In this document: one piece after another, positions 44,944-52,900 of the stretch | Position numbering within the stretch: position 1 is the stretch's first letter | Layout of the letters: each line of letters starts with the position of its first letter | Origin: an uncultured Bacteroidota bacterium | GTDB lineage: Bacteria > Bacteroidota > Bacteroidia > Bacteroidales > P3 | Direction: 5' to 3' | Assembly: GCA_902777005.1 (NCBI GenBank) | Contig: CACYSB010000011.1 | Coordinates: 1-64,000, forward strand | Length of the DNA: 64,000 nt | The notes under the pieces: generated by a model | The model's input: the letters and a program-made list of their open reading frames with translations, nothing else | What the model was told of the DNA's origin: nothing | Database searches by the model: none | Position numbers and translations under genes: made by a program

Positions 44944-47415
44944 CTAAAAATACAACGTATACGCAGCCGACGGTATGATGGGGAAGAGCGACAGCTGCAC
45001 GAGGGCCGTGGGGTAGCCGTGGTAGGTGTAGTCGGCGCTGCGGTATATCATGTAGGGGTTCTGGCGGTTGTAGACGTTGTAGATGCTCACGCTGATGGTG
45101 CGGTGCGGCGCGGCGATGCGGCCCCAGGGCTTGAACTGGCGGTGGAAGTTGACGCCGAGGTCAAGCCTGTGGTAGTTGGGCAGGCGGTAGTTGTTGCGCC
45201 CGTCTATGTACGAGATTTGCGGGTACTGTCGTGTGCTGCGGTCGTAGTCGTCGGGGTCGTCGCTGGCCACGGGGTAGCGCTTGGTGGCCAGTGTTGCGGT
45301 GTTGCCGGTCGAGAAGACCCACGTGACGCTGGCGTCGATGGTGGGGCTTATCTTGTAGCTGAGCACTATCGACAGGTCGTGGCGCCTGTCGTACTTTGCG
45401 GGGAACTCTTTGCCGCCGTTGAGCCTCTGCCCCTCGCGGTCGAAGTGGCGCATGGTGCGGCTCCAGGTATAGGCCACCCAGCCTGTGAGCTTGCCGAAGT
45501 CGCGCTGCGCCATCACCTCTATGCCGTAGCTGTAGCCTTCGCCGGCAACCACGAGGTTTTCCCACTCCTCGCTGCTGCCGAAGAAGGTTGCGCCGTCTTT
45601 GTACTCTATCAGGTTGTTCATCTTCTTGTAGTAGGCCTCTAACGAGAAGTCGGCTATGGCCCCAATGCTGTAGAACACACCCGCGGCCACCTGGTGGCTC
45701 TCCATGGGCTTCACCTTGGCGGTGACGGGCACCCACAGGTCTGTGGGCATGCTGATGCCCGTGGTGGAGAGCAGGTGCACATATTGTTTCATCCAGGCGT
45801 AGCCTGCCTTGATGGAGAAGCCTTCGGCCAGCATTACGCGGCCGCTGACGCGCGGCTGCAGCGACGGGTAGAAGACGTCGTCGACCTGGAAGCCGCTGGC
45901 ATGAAGGCCTATGTTGAGCTTCACGACGTCGCTCACCGCCCAGTCATCCTCCACATAGGCCACCATCTCGTTGGCCATCACCTTGGCGCTGGCTATGCTG
46001 CTGTCCATCCTGAAGGCTCCGTTCATCTGTATCGAGTCGTAGTAGTCGACGCTGGCGTTGGCCACCTCGGGGCTGAACCAGTGGCGTGTCAGCGAGGCAC
46101 CGTACTTGATGGCGTGCGACGGATGCGGCGAGTAGTCGAAGTCGAGCCTGGCCGTGAGGTCTTGTATGCCCGAGCGGTAGTCGCCTGTGATGGTCGATGG
46201 GCTGCCGCCTTCGCTTACGGCACTCTTCTCGATGCTGCCTATGATGTTGTTGTTATACTGTGTGTATGACAGCTGTGCGTTGAGGAAGGTCTTGGGGGTG
46301 AGCTCGTAGTTCCAGCGTATCGCACCCACCAGGTTGCCCCACTGGTTCCCCATTCCCATGCGCATGTCTTCGTTGAGCGAGGTGACGGTGTTTATCTTGC
46401 CGTGCACCTTGTCCTTGCCCCAGTAGAAGCTGCCGTAGAGGCGCGAGCGGTCGCTGAACTTGTGCGTCACCTTGGCGTTTAGGTCGTAGAAGTAGTATCC
46501 GGCGTCTATCTTGGCGTTGTCGGCCTCGGTGCTGCCGGAGCTTTCCTTGGTGGCGTTGTTGATGGCCATGATGGTGGGTATCATGATGAGCTCGGCGTAG
46601 GTGCGGCGCGCCGAAAAGCAGAAGGTGGTCTTCTCCTTGACGATAGGCCCCTCGAGGTTTATCTTGGCAGAGATAAGGCCTATCGAGGCGTTGCCGTGCA
46701 GCTCCTGGTCGTTGCCGTTGTTCTGCGTGATGTCCACCACCGAGCTCAGTCTGCCGCCGAAGCGGGCGGGGAAGGAGCCTTTGTAGAGGGTGACGTTCTT
46801 GATGGCGTCGGTGTTGAAGGCCGAAAAGAAACCGCCGAGGTGGCTCACGTTGTACAGCGGCACGCCGTCGAGCAGGAAGAGGTTCTCGTCCGGACCGCCG
46901 CCACGCACATACATGCCGCTGTTGCCCTCGCTGCCGCTCTGCACGCCGGGCATCAGCTGCAGCGCCTTGATGATGTCGGCCTCGCCGAACATCACGGGCA
47001 CCGACTTGATTTTCTCCACGGTCATCTCCGTGGCGCTCATCTGCGACGAGCGGCTGTCGCCCACGCGTTCGGCGGTGATGGTCACCTCGTCGAGCTGCAG
47101 GCTCGGCACCAGGCGCACGTTGAGCTGCCGGTTGCGGTCGTGCGTGAAGGCAAAGTACTGGGGCTCGTAGCCCACGTACTGCACCTTGAGTTCCACTTCG
47201 CCGCGAGGCAGCGTCAGCGAGAAGCGTCCGTAGGGGTTGGTCACGGTGCCCTTGCCGCTGTTCTGGTCTACCACGGTGGCCCCGATGAGTGTCTCACCGC
47301 TCTTGGCGTCGCTCACGGTCCCGCTGATGGTGTACCTCTGCCCAGCCGCCACCACCGGCAGCAGCAACAGCAGCATAACCCCGATAATCCCTTTCTTTAT
47401 AACAATATCTATCAT
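44944..47415 (-). CDS. TonB-dependent receptor with carboxypeptidase-regulatory-like domain
   Basis: Outer-membrane active transporter of 823 residues. The ATG at 47415 opens MIDIVIKKGIIGVMLLLLL, a signal peptide; the frame stays open farther only through a 9-bp tandem array and the folK gene. After the signal peptide come a carboxypeptidase-regulatory-like domain (YTISGTVSDAKSGETLIGAT), the plug (LMPGVQSGSEGNSGMYVRGG, NLFLLDGVPLYNVSHLGGFF, YKGSFPARFGGRLSSVVDI) and the beta barrel, ending in a C-terminal aromatic (TLYF). It pairs with the DUF4249 lipoprotein downstream. There is no SusD-like gene, so this is not a standard glycan utilisation locus; the ligand is unknown. Confidence 0.9.
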   Translation of the reverse strand: MIDIVIKKGIIGVMLLLLLPVVAAGQRYTISGTVSDAKSGETLIGATVVDQNSGKGTVTNPYGRFSLTLPRGEVELKVQYVGYEPQYFAFTHDRNRQLNVRLVPSLQLDEVTITAERVGDSRSSQMSATEMTVEKIKSVPVMFGEADIIKALQLMPGVQSGSEGNSGMYVRGGGPDENLFLLDGVPLYNVSHLGGFFSAFNTDAIKNVTLYKGSFPARFGGRLSSVVDITQNNGNDQELHGNASIGLISAKINLEGPIVKEKTTFCFSARRTYAELIMIPTIMAINNATKESSGSTEADNAKIDAGYYFYDLNAKVTHKFSDRSRLYGSFYWGKDKVHGKINTVTSLNEDMRMGMGNQWGNLVGAIRWNYELTPKTFLNAQLSYTQYNNNIIGSIEKSAVSEGGSPSTITGDYRSGIQDLTARLDFDYSPHPSHAIKYGASLTRHWFSPEVANASVDYYDSIQMNGAFRMDSSIASAKVMANEMVAYVEDDWAVSDVVKLNIGLHASGFQVDDVFYPSLQPRVSGRVMLAEGFSIKAGYAWMKQYVHLLSTTGISMPTDLWVPVTAKVKPMESHQVAAGVFYSIGAIADFSLEAYYKKMNNLIEYKDGATFFGSSEEWENLVVAGEGYSYGIEVMAQRDFGKLTGWVAYTWSRTMRHFDREGQRLNGGKEFPAKYDRRHDLSIVLSYKISPTIDASVTWVFSTGNTATLATKRYPVASDDPDDYDRSTRQYPQISYIDGRNNYRLPNYHRLDLGVNFHRQFKPWGRIAAPHRTISVSIYNVYNRQNPYMIYRSADYTYHGYPTALVQLSLFPIIPSAAYTLYF

Positions 47416-47458
47416 ATCTATCCCATCTATCCCATCTATCCCATCTATCCCATCTATC
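47405..47458 (-). repeat. Six 9-bp tandem units between folK and the TonB receptor gene
   Basis: Two ATATCTATC and four CCATCTATC units on the plus strand. On the coding strand they read GATGGGATA and would encode Ile-Asp-Gly repeats. The receptor start codon lies within the first units. Confidence 0.85.
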
Positions 47459-47462
47459 TCTT

Positions 47463-47930
47463 CTATACCCTCTCCAACATCTCCTCTACCGTCAGCCCCA
47501 GCACTGGATGCCTGTAGTCCGGCATGATCTCCGCCAGGGGCTCCAGCACGAACCGGCGCAGGTGCATGCGTGGGTGGGGGATGGTCAGGTCGGGGCTCTC
47601 GATGACCTCGTCGTTGTAGAAGATGAGGTCTATGTCCATCGGTCGGCTGCTGTACAGTTTGCTGCCCTCTTTGCGCACCCTCCCCATCTCGGCCTCTATG
47701 GCGAGGGCTTCGTGCAGCACTTCGTGGGCGTTCAACGTGGTCTCCACCAGCAGTCCACGGTTGAGGAAGTCTTGCTGCGGGGTGTCGAACTCGCCCCACG
47801 GCTCTGTCTCATACACCTTGGAGAAGGCAACGACCGGACCGATACGTTGCCGTATCAGTTCGGTCGCCTGGGCTATCAAGGCACTCCTGTCGCCCTGATT
47901 GCCGCCTATGAGTAGTGCCACTCTATTCAT
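47463..47930 (-). CDS. folK: 2-amino-4-hydroxy-6-hydroxymethyldihydropteridine pyrophosphokinase
   Basis: Folate pathway enzyme that transfers pyrophosphate from ATP to hydroxymethyl-dihydropterin. At 155 residues it has normal length. LLIGGNQGDRSALIAQA is at the start, KVYETEPWGEFDTPQQDFLN near 38, and the signature SSRPMDIDLIFYNDEVI with PHPRMHLRRFVLEPLAEI near 95-130 holds the two metal-binding aspartates. It lies upstream of the TonB receptor gene on the same strand, 47 bases away across a 9-bp tandem array. Confidence 0.94.
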   Translation of the reverse strand: MNRVALLIGGNQGDRSALIAQATELIRQRIGPVVAFSKVYETEPWGEFDTPQQDFLNRGLLVETTLNAHEVLHEALAIEAEMGRVRKEGSKLYSSRPMDIDLIFYNDEVIESPDLTIPHPRMHLRRFVLEPLAEIMPDYRHPVLGLTVEEMLERV

Positions 47931-47943
47931 CTCGTGCTTCTCT

Positions 47944-48010
47944 TTCCCGCCTGCGGCGTAATCTATAAATCCAGCCTTTGGGATCTATGGATTTCCGCGA
48001 AGCGGGGAGA
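47944..48010. repeat. Dispersed repeat family 2, single copy between folK and glnA
   Basis: Reads CCCGCCTGCGGCGTAATCTA, then TAAATCCA, an 8-base spacer, GGATCTATGGATTT and CCGCGAAGCGG. It is the reverse complement of the unit tandemly repeated before metK (62655-62930). Confidence 0.8.
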
Positions 48011-48015
48011 TATAA

Positions 48016-49521
48016 TCATCCGCAATGTATGAAGCTCTCGACGAGCTCGAGGGTCTTCTGCGAGTCCTTGCCAATCTCGGCGCGTAGTGTACGGTCGTTG
48101 AAGGAGCGCAGCTCTTTGAGTATGCCGTCGATGAGCTGCGGGGCGAAGATGCCGTCCTGCTCATACACCGCACGGTCTTTCTCCAGCAGGTCGGCGCTGG
48201 CGGCGCAACTGTCGGGCAGCACGTCCAGCTTGGCCAGCACATCCTCGTGCTCGAATATGTTGACGCTCACGTAGCGGTCCTTGGCATACTGCACGGCGTC
48301 CTGCATCTCGAAGCCGTGACGTGCCGCCACTGCCATGCCGGCGAGCAGCAGGTACACGTTGGCCGAGCCGTCGGGCGTGCGCAGCTCGATGGTCTGTTTG
48401 CGGCTGAAGTCCACCTTGTCTTTCGCCTCCAGCGGGTTGGCATGGGCCATCATGTTGCCTGCCGACTTGCTCCAGCCCAGCGGCACACGCACCATGGCGC
48501 TGCGGTTGCGGTCGCCCCAGCAGATGTTCGTGGGGGCCTCTTGGTGCGGCACCAGACGGAAGTAGCTTGTGGGGTTGGTGTTGCCGAAGGCCGTGAGGGA
48601 ACCGGCGAGGGAGAGGATTCCCGCCATGGTCTTCATGGCCGTCTCGCTCAGGCCGTTCTCGCCCACGTACATGTTCTTGCCGTCTTTGCTGACGCGGGTG
48701 TGCACGTGCATGCCGCTGCCGGCCTTGCCGACGGTGATCTTGGGGGCGAAGGTGACGGTGATGCCGTACTTGTAGCCCAGCTCGCGCATCATCCATTTGG
48801 CTATCACCAGCTGGTCGGCGGCGCGTTCGAGCTGCGTCGGCAGGAACTCAATCTCGTTCTGCTCGTACATCAGGTCGCCGTGGGTGAAGTTGCCCACCTC
48901 GCTGTGGCCGTACTTTATCTCGCCACCGGCGGCAGCGATGATGCGCATGGCCTCGGTGCGGAACTCCTCGAACTTGCAGAAGGGCATGCTCACGTGGTAG
49001 CCGTGCTGGTCTTCCGGCATATACTGGTCGTCCTTGGGGGCTATGGCGTAGTATTCCAACTCTCCCATCACCTCGAACTCCATGCCGCCTGTGGCCTCGC
49101 GGAAGGCGCGTCCGGCTTTCTGCAGCGTGTATTCCGGTGCCATGGCGAAGGGCTCGCCGTCCTTGGTGTAGAACGAGCACAGCAGGTCGAGCGTGGGCAC
49201 GTCGGTGAAGGGGTCGAGGAATGCCGTGCGGAAGCGCGGGATGACGTAGAGGTCCGAGTTGCCGGCCTCGATGTAGGGGAACAGCGAGCTGCCGTCCACG
49301 CGCTCGCCGCTGGTCAGCACCTCGTCGGCGTGCTCCAGGCTCTGGATGACGAAATTGAGCGTGTGCAGGCGCCCGTCGTCGGCCATGTAGCGGAAGTTGA
49401 TCATCTCTATCTGGAATTCCTCGATGACCTTGAGGATATCTTGTTTGGTGAACTCGGCCTGCGGTTTCTGCAGGAAAGTCACCAGCGGGTTGGGGTTGAA
49501 CTTCAGTTGTTCTTGTGTCAT
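48016..49521 (-). CDS. glnA: Glutamine synthetase (type I-like)
   Basis: Makes glutamine from glutamate, ammonium and ATP. The 501 residues belong to the GSI-like family, not the 730-residue type III enzyme also found in Bacteroidota. Visible motifs are GERVDGSSLFPYIEAGNSDL near residue 72, MGELEYYAIAP near 152 (metal site), GHSEVGNFTHGDLMYEQNEI near 210, KAGSGMHVHTRVSKDGKN near 268 (ATP/metal site) and WGDRNRSAMVRVPLGWSK near 340. The tyrosine adenylylation loop typical of enterics is not evident. A -7 box lies at 49571-49578. With gdhA (13453) it completes ammonium assimilation. Confidence 0.92.
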   Translation of the reverse strand: MTQEQLKFNPNPLVTFLQKPQAEFTKQDILKVIEEFQIEMINFRYMADDGRLHTLNFVIQSLEHADEVLTSGERVDGSSLFPYIEAGNSDLYVIPRFRTAFLDPFTDVPTLDLLCSFYTKDGEPFAMAPEYTLQKAGRAFREATGGMEFEVMGELEYYAIAPKDDQYMPEDQHGYHVSMPFCKFEEFRTEAMRIIAAAGGEIKYGHSEVGNFTHGDLMYEQNEIEFLPTQLERAADQLVIAKWMMRELGYKYGITVTFAPKITVGKAGSGMHVHTRVSKDGKNMYVGENGLSETAMKTMAGILSLAGSLTAFGNTNPTSYFRLVPHQEAPTNICWGDRNRSAMVRVPLGWSKSAGNMMAHANPLEAKDKVDFSRKQTIELRTPDGSANVYLLLAGMAVAARHGFEMQDAVQYAKDRYVSVNIFEHEDVLAKLDVLPDSCAASADLLEKDRAVYEQDGIFAPQLIDGILKELRSFNDRTLRAEIGKDSQKTLELVESFIHCG

Positions 49522-49570
49522 GATATATATAGAGTTTAAAAAATATTGTCCGTATATAACGATAAAACAA

Positions 49571-49578
49571 CAAATATA
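49571..49578 (-). promoter_or_regulatory. Putative -7 promoter box for glnA
   Basis: TATATTTG on the minus strand, 50 bases before the glnA start. No good TTTG is found at the expected -33 position, which falls in a repeat family 2 copy. Confidence 0.5.
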
Positions 49579-49595
49579 TTGTGTGTGATATTTAT

Positions 49596-49661
49596 GGATT
49601 TCCGGATCACTGGATTTCTGGATTACTGGATTTCTGGATCACGCCGCAGGCGGGAGATAAG
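49596..49661. repeat. Repeat family 2 variant with three 16-bp tandem units
   Basis: GGATTTCCGGATCACT, GGATTTCTGGATTACT and GGATTTCTGGATCACG, then CCGCAGGCGGGAGA. It shares the end CGCCGCAGGCGGGAGA and the GGATTT words with family 2, but the middle has expanded. Confidence 0.7.
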
Positions 49662-49675
49662 ACAGCCCCCAGCCA

Positions 49676-49796
49676 CTCCGTATCCTCTCCGTACCCTCTC
49701 CGACTCCGCTCCGACTGTTCTACGGTTGTTCTACGGTTTTTGTCGGAGGGGAGTCGGAGGGGGGGCGGACCGACGTCGGTCCGACTCCCCCTCCAC
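49676..49796. repeat. Dispersed hairpin repeat family 1, copy D
   Basis: Inverted relative to copies C and E: CTCCGACTGTTC, TACGGTTGTTCTACGG, TTTTTGTCGGAGGGGAGTCG. The left arm carries CTCCGTATC/CTCTCCGTACC tandem units, and the right side ends in the palindrome GGACCGACGTCGGTCC (49767-49782). Confidence 0.85.
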
Positions 49797-49817
49797 GCCC
49801 CAATCCCCGGCATCTGT

Positions 49818-49841
49818 CTTACCTCCTTATCTCCTTACCTC
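49818..49841. repeat. Three 8-bp tandem units (CTTACCTC) near the giant gene terminator
   Basis: CTTACCTC, CTTATCTC, CTTACCTC. It has the same unit type as the array at 44913-44942. Confidence 0.7.
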
Positions 49842-49850
49842 CTGTCTCCT

Positions 49851-49885
49851 AAAAAGGAAGGGGCCCCGATTTCGGGGCCCCTTCC
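49851..49885 (-). terminator. Very strong rho-independent terminator of the giant cargo gene
   Basis: Perfect 14-bp stem GGAAGGGGCCCCGA/TCGGGGCCCCTTCC with a 2-base loop. On the minus strand it is followed by TTTTT. It lies 24 bases after the stop codon of the giant gene. Confidence 0.95.
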
Positions 49886-49908
49886 GGCAATGAGTGTTAC
49901 TCTATCGC

Positions 49909-52900
49909 TTAGCGCATCAACATGACGCGTTTGGCGGCGGCGTTGCCGACGCGCACCAGGTAGACACCGGTCTCGTCCATGGGTATTGCCATGGTCTCGG
50001 CGGCGTTGGTCTTGGTGACGACGGTGCGGCCGTTGAGGTCGTAGATGTGGATGGTCTGGCCTTCGGCACCCTTCACGTAGATGGTGCTGTTGGCACTGTA
50101 GATGCTCACGTTGCTCATGTCAACATCGTTGATACCGATGGTGGAGACGAAGACGGCGCTGATGGTCACATCGCTCTGGATATCCTCGATGGTGTAGGTG
50201 GCCTCGTGGCTCACAGTGTCCTCGCCAATCAACCAGCCGACGAAGCGGTAGTTGGTCTTGGCGGTAGCAGTCAGGGTGACGTCGCTGCCAGCTTCAACAG
50301 CTTCGGTCGGGATGCCTTCCACAGTACCCATGGTCTCGTCGTAGTTGACGGTCACAGTGTAGTAGGTCGGCGGGACAACCACAGCCTGGAAGTTGGCGAT
50401 GATGGTCAGGTCAGCGTTCACAGTGGTGGTGTAGGTAGCACCTTCAACAGTCTGGCCGTTGACAGTCCAGTTGACGAACTCGTAGCCCTCGAGAGCGGTG
50501 GCGGTGAGGGTCAGCTGAGTGCCTTCCGCAACAGTCTGAGTGGTCGGGATGCCTTCCACAGTACCCATGGTGGCGTCGTAGTTGACGTTCACAGTGTAGT
50601 AGGTCGGCGGGACAATCGAATTCTCGAAGTTGGCGACGATGGTCATGTCAGCGTTGACAACGGTGTCTAAGGTAGCACCCTCGACAGTCGTGTTGTTGAC
50701 AGTCCAGTTGACGAACACATAGCCGTTGTTGGCGGGTATGGCGGTGAGGTGGAGCTCGGTGCCAGCCACAACAGAGCTGCTGCTGGGCACGCCGTTCACG
50801 ATACCGGCCTCGGCGGGGTTCACGCTGATGTTGACGGTGTAGTAGGTCTGCGGGACAGTGGCCTCGAAGTTGGCAACGATGGTCATGTCAGCGTTGACGA
50901 CGGTGTCTAAGGTAGCACCCTCGACAGTCGTGTTGTTGACAGTCCAGTTGACGAACACGTAGCCGTTGTTGGCGGGTACGGCGGTCAGGTGGAGCTCGGT
51001 GCCAGCCACAACAGCGTTGCTGTCGGGCATACCGTTCACGATACCAGCCTCAGCGGGGTTAACGCTGATGTTGACAGTGTAGTAGGTCGGCGGGACAACC
51101 ACAGCCTGGAAGTTGGCGTTGATGGTCACGTTCTCGGTCACGGTGAAGGTGTATGGGTTGGTAGCATTCAGAGCGGTGCCAGTGGCATCGGTCCAGTTGG
51201 TGAACTCATAGCCTTCGAGAGCGGTGGCGGTGAGGGTTACCTCGGTGCCAGCAGCAAGACCGGTGAGAGTCTCAGGTACGCTGGTCACAGTACCCATGGT
51301 GGCGTCGTAGTTGACGGTCACAGTGTAGGTGGTCGGCGGGACCTGTGCGGCCTGGAAGACGGCCTCTACGTTGATGGTCATACCCTGCATCATGGGAAGC
51401 AACTCGTAGGTCACGGTAGCTTCGCGCGACACAGTGTCACTGATTATGCCCATGCTCGCAACCCAGCCGACGAACTCGTAGCCTTCGTTGGCGGTGGCAG
51501 TGGCAGTGACCACGTCACCAGCGGAGAATACATAGGTGCCGGCCACCGGGTTGGTGGTACCCATGGTGGCGTCATTGACTGTGAGGATCACAACAATGTC
51601 GGTGTTATGGGTGATGGTCAGGTGGAGGGTCACAATGCTATCGCAGCCGTTGACTGTGGTACCAGTGTAGACATAGGTAGTATCCTCGGTGAAGACAATA
51701 CCATTGAAGGTATAGCTATCCATGGCGGTGATGTCGAGTGTCTCGCTGACAGAATTGTTGATGGTCAGGTTCAGGGTGACAACGCTGTCGCAACCGGCGG
51801 CGTTGGTCAGAGTGAAGGTAGCCTCGTTGTTGCTGGCAGTGTAGGTCTCACCGTTGATCCAAGTGTAGCTGTCGCAAGCGGTCTGCACATCAACGCCAGT
51901 GTTGCTGTTGTTGATGGTCAGGTTCAGAGTAATCACGCTGTCGCAACCGGCGGCGTTCTCCATAGTGAAGGTGGCCTCGTTGTTGCTGGCGGTGTACTCG
52001 ATACCGTCGATCCAAGTGTAAGTATCGCAGGCGGTCTGCACGTCAACACCAATGGTGCTGTTCTTGATGGTCAGGTTCAGAGTAGAGTCGCTGGCGCAAC
52101 CGTCGACATTAGTGTAATCATATACATAAGTGTCGCTTTCGGTATACGTCTCACCGCGCCAGATGTACTCGTTGCAGGCAACGACGGTCTCGGTGGTATG
52201 AGTGCCGTAGTTGACAGTCAGGTACATGTTGACAACGCTGTCGGCACCATAGATGTCTTCGAGTGTTACAGACTGCATACCAGCCTCGGTAAACTCGACG
52301 TCATTCCAGGTGTAAGGCAGCTCATTGTCGCAGATGGTGCGGAAGTCGTTGATCTGACCATTCATGTTGACAATCAGAGTGAAGATGACAGTGCTGTCGC
52401 AGCCATCAACATTGAGACCAGCCTCGATAGCCTCGCTCACAACAGGAGCTACATAATCGTTGTTCATGAAGGTGTAAGGCAGATCGTTCTCGTTGATGGT
52501 CTCAACGACATTCTCACTGTTGCTGTAGTTGACAGTCAGGTTCAGGGTAACCACGCTGTCGCAACCGGCGGCGTTGGTCAGAGTGTACTGAGCCTCGTTG
52601 TTGCTCTCGGTGTAGACGTTGCCGTCGATCCACTCGAACTCGTCGCAGGCGGTCTGCACGTCAACACCAGTGTTGCTGTAGTTGATGGTGAGGTTCAGGG
52701 TTTCAATCAGGACACAGCCTTCGACGTTGACGGTTTCGGCGGTGTAGGTGTCAGAGGTGGTGTAGATCTCACCGTTCCATTCGTAACTATCGCAAGCGGT
52801 AATATCGATGGGCTCGGCGTAGTTCTCGACGGCCACGAAGGTAGCCTCGAGGTTCACATCCTCATTCACGGTGAAGGTGTAGTTGGCTTCTTCGCTGACG

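Larger units (their letters stand above)
49522..49908. other. Intergenic region between glnA and the giant cargo gene
   Basis: A 387-base gap holding the glnA -7 box (49571-49578), a family 2 repeat (49596-49661), family 1 copy D (49676-49796), an 8-bp tandem array (49818-49841), and the terminator of the giant gene (49851-49885). Nearly all of it is repeat DNA. Confidence 0.75.

Noticed and set aside
44944..47415. SusC/SusD polysaccharide utilisation locus
   Set aside because: The receptor is accompanied by a DUF4249 lipoprotein, not SusD, and no glycoside hydrolases or HTCS/ECF regulators are present.
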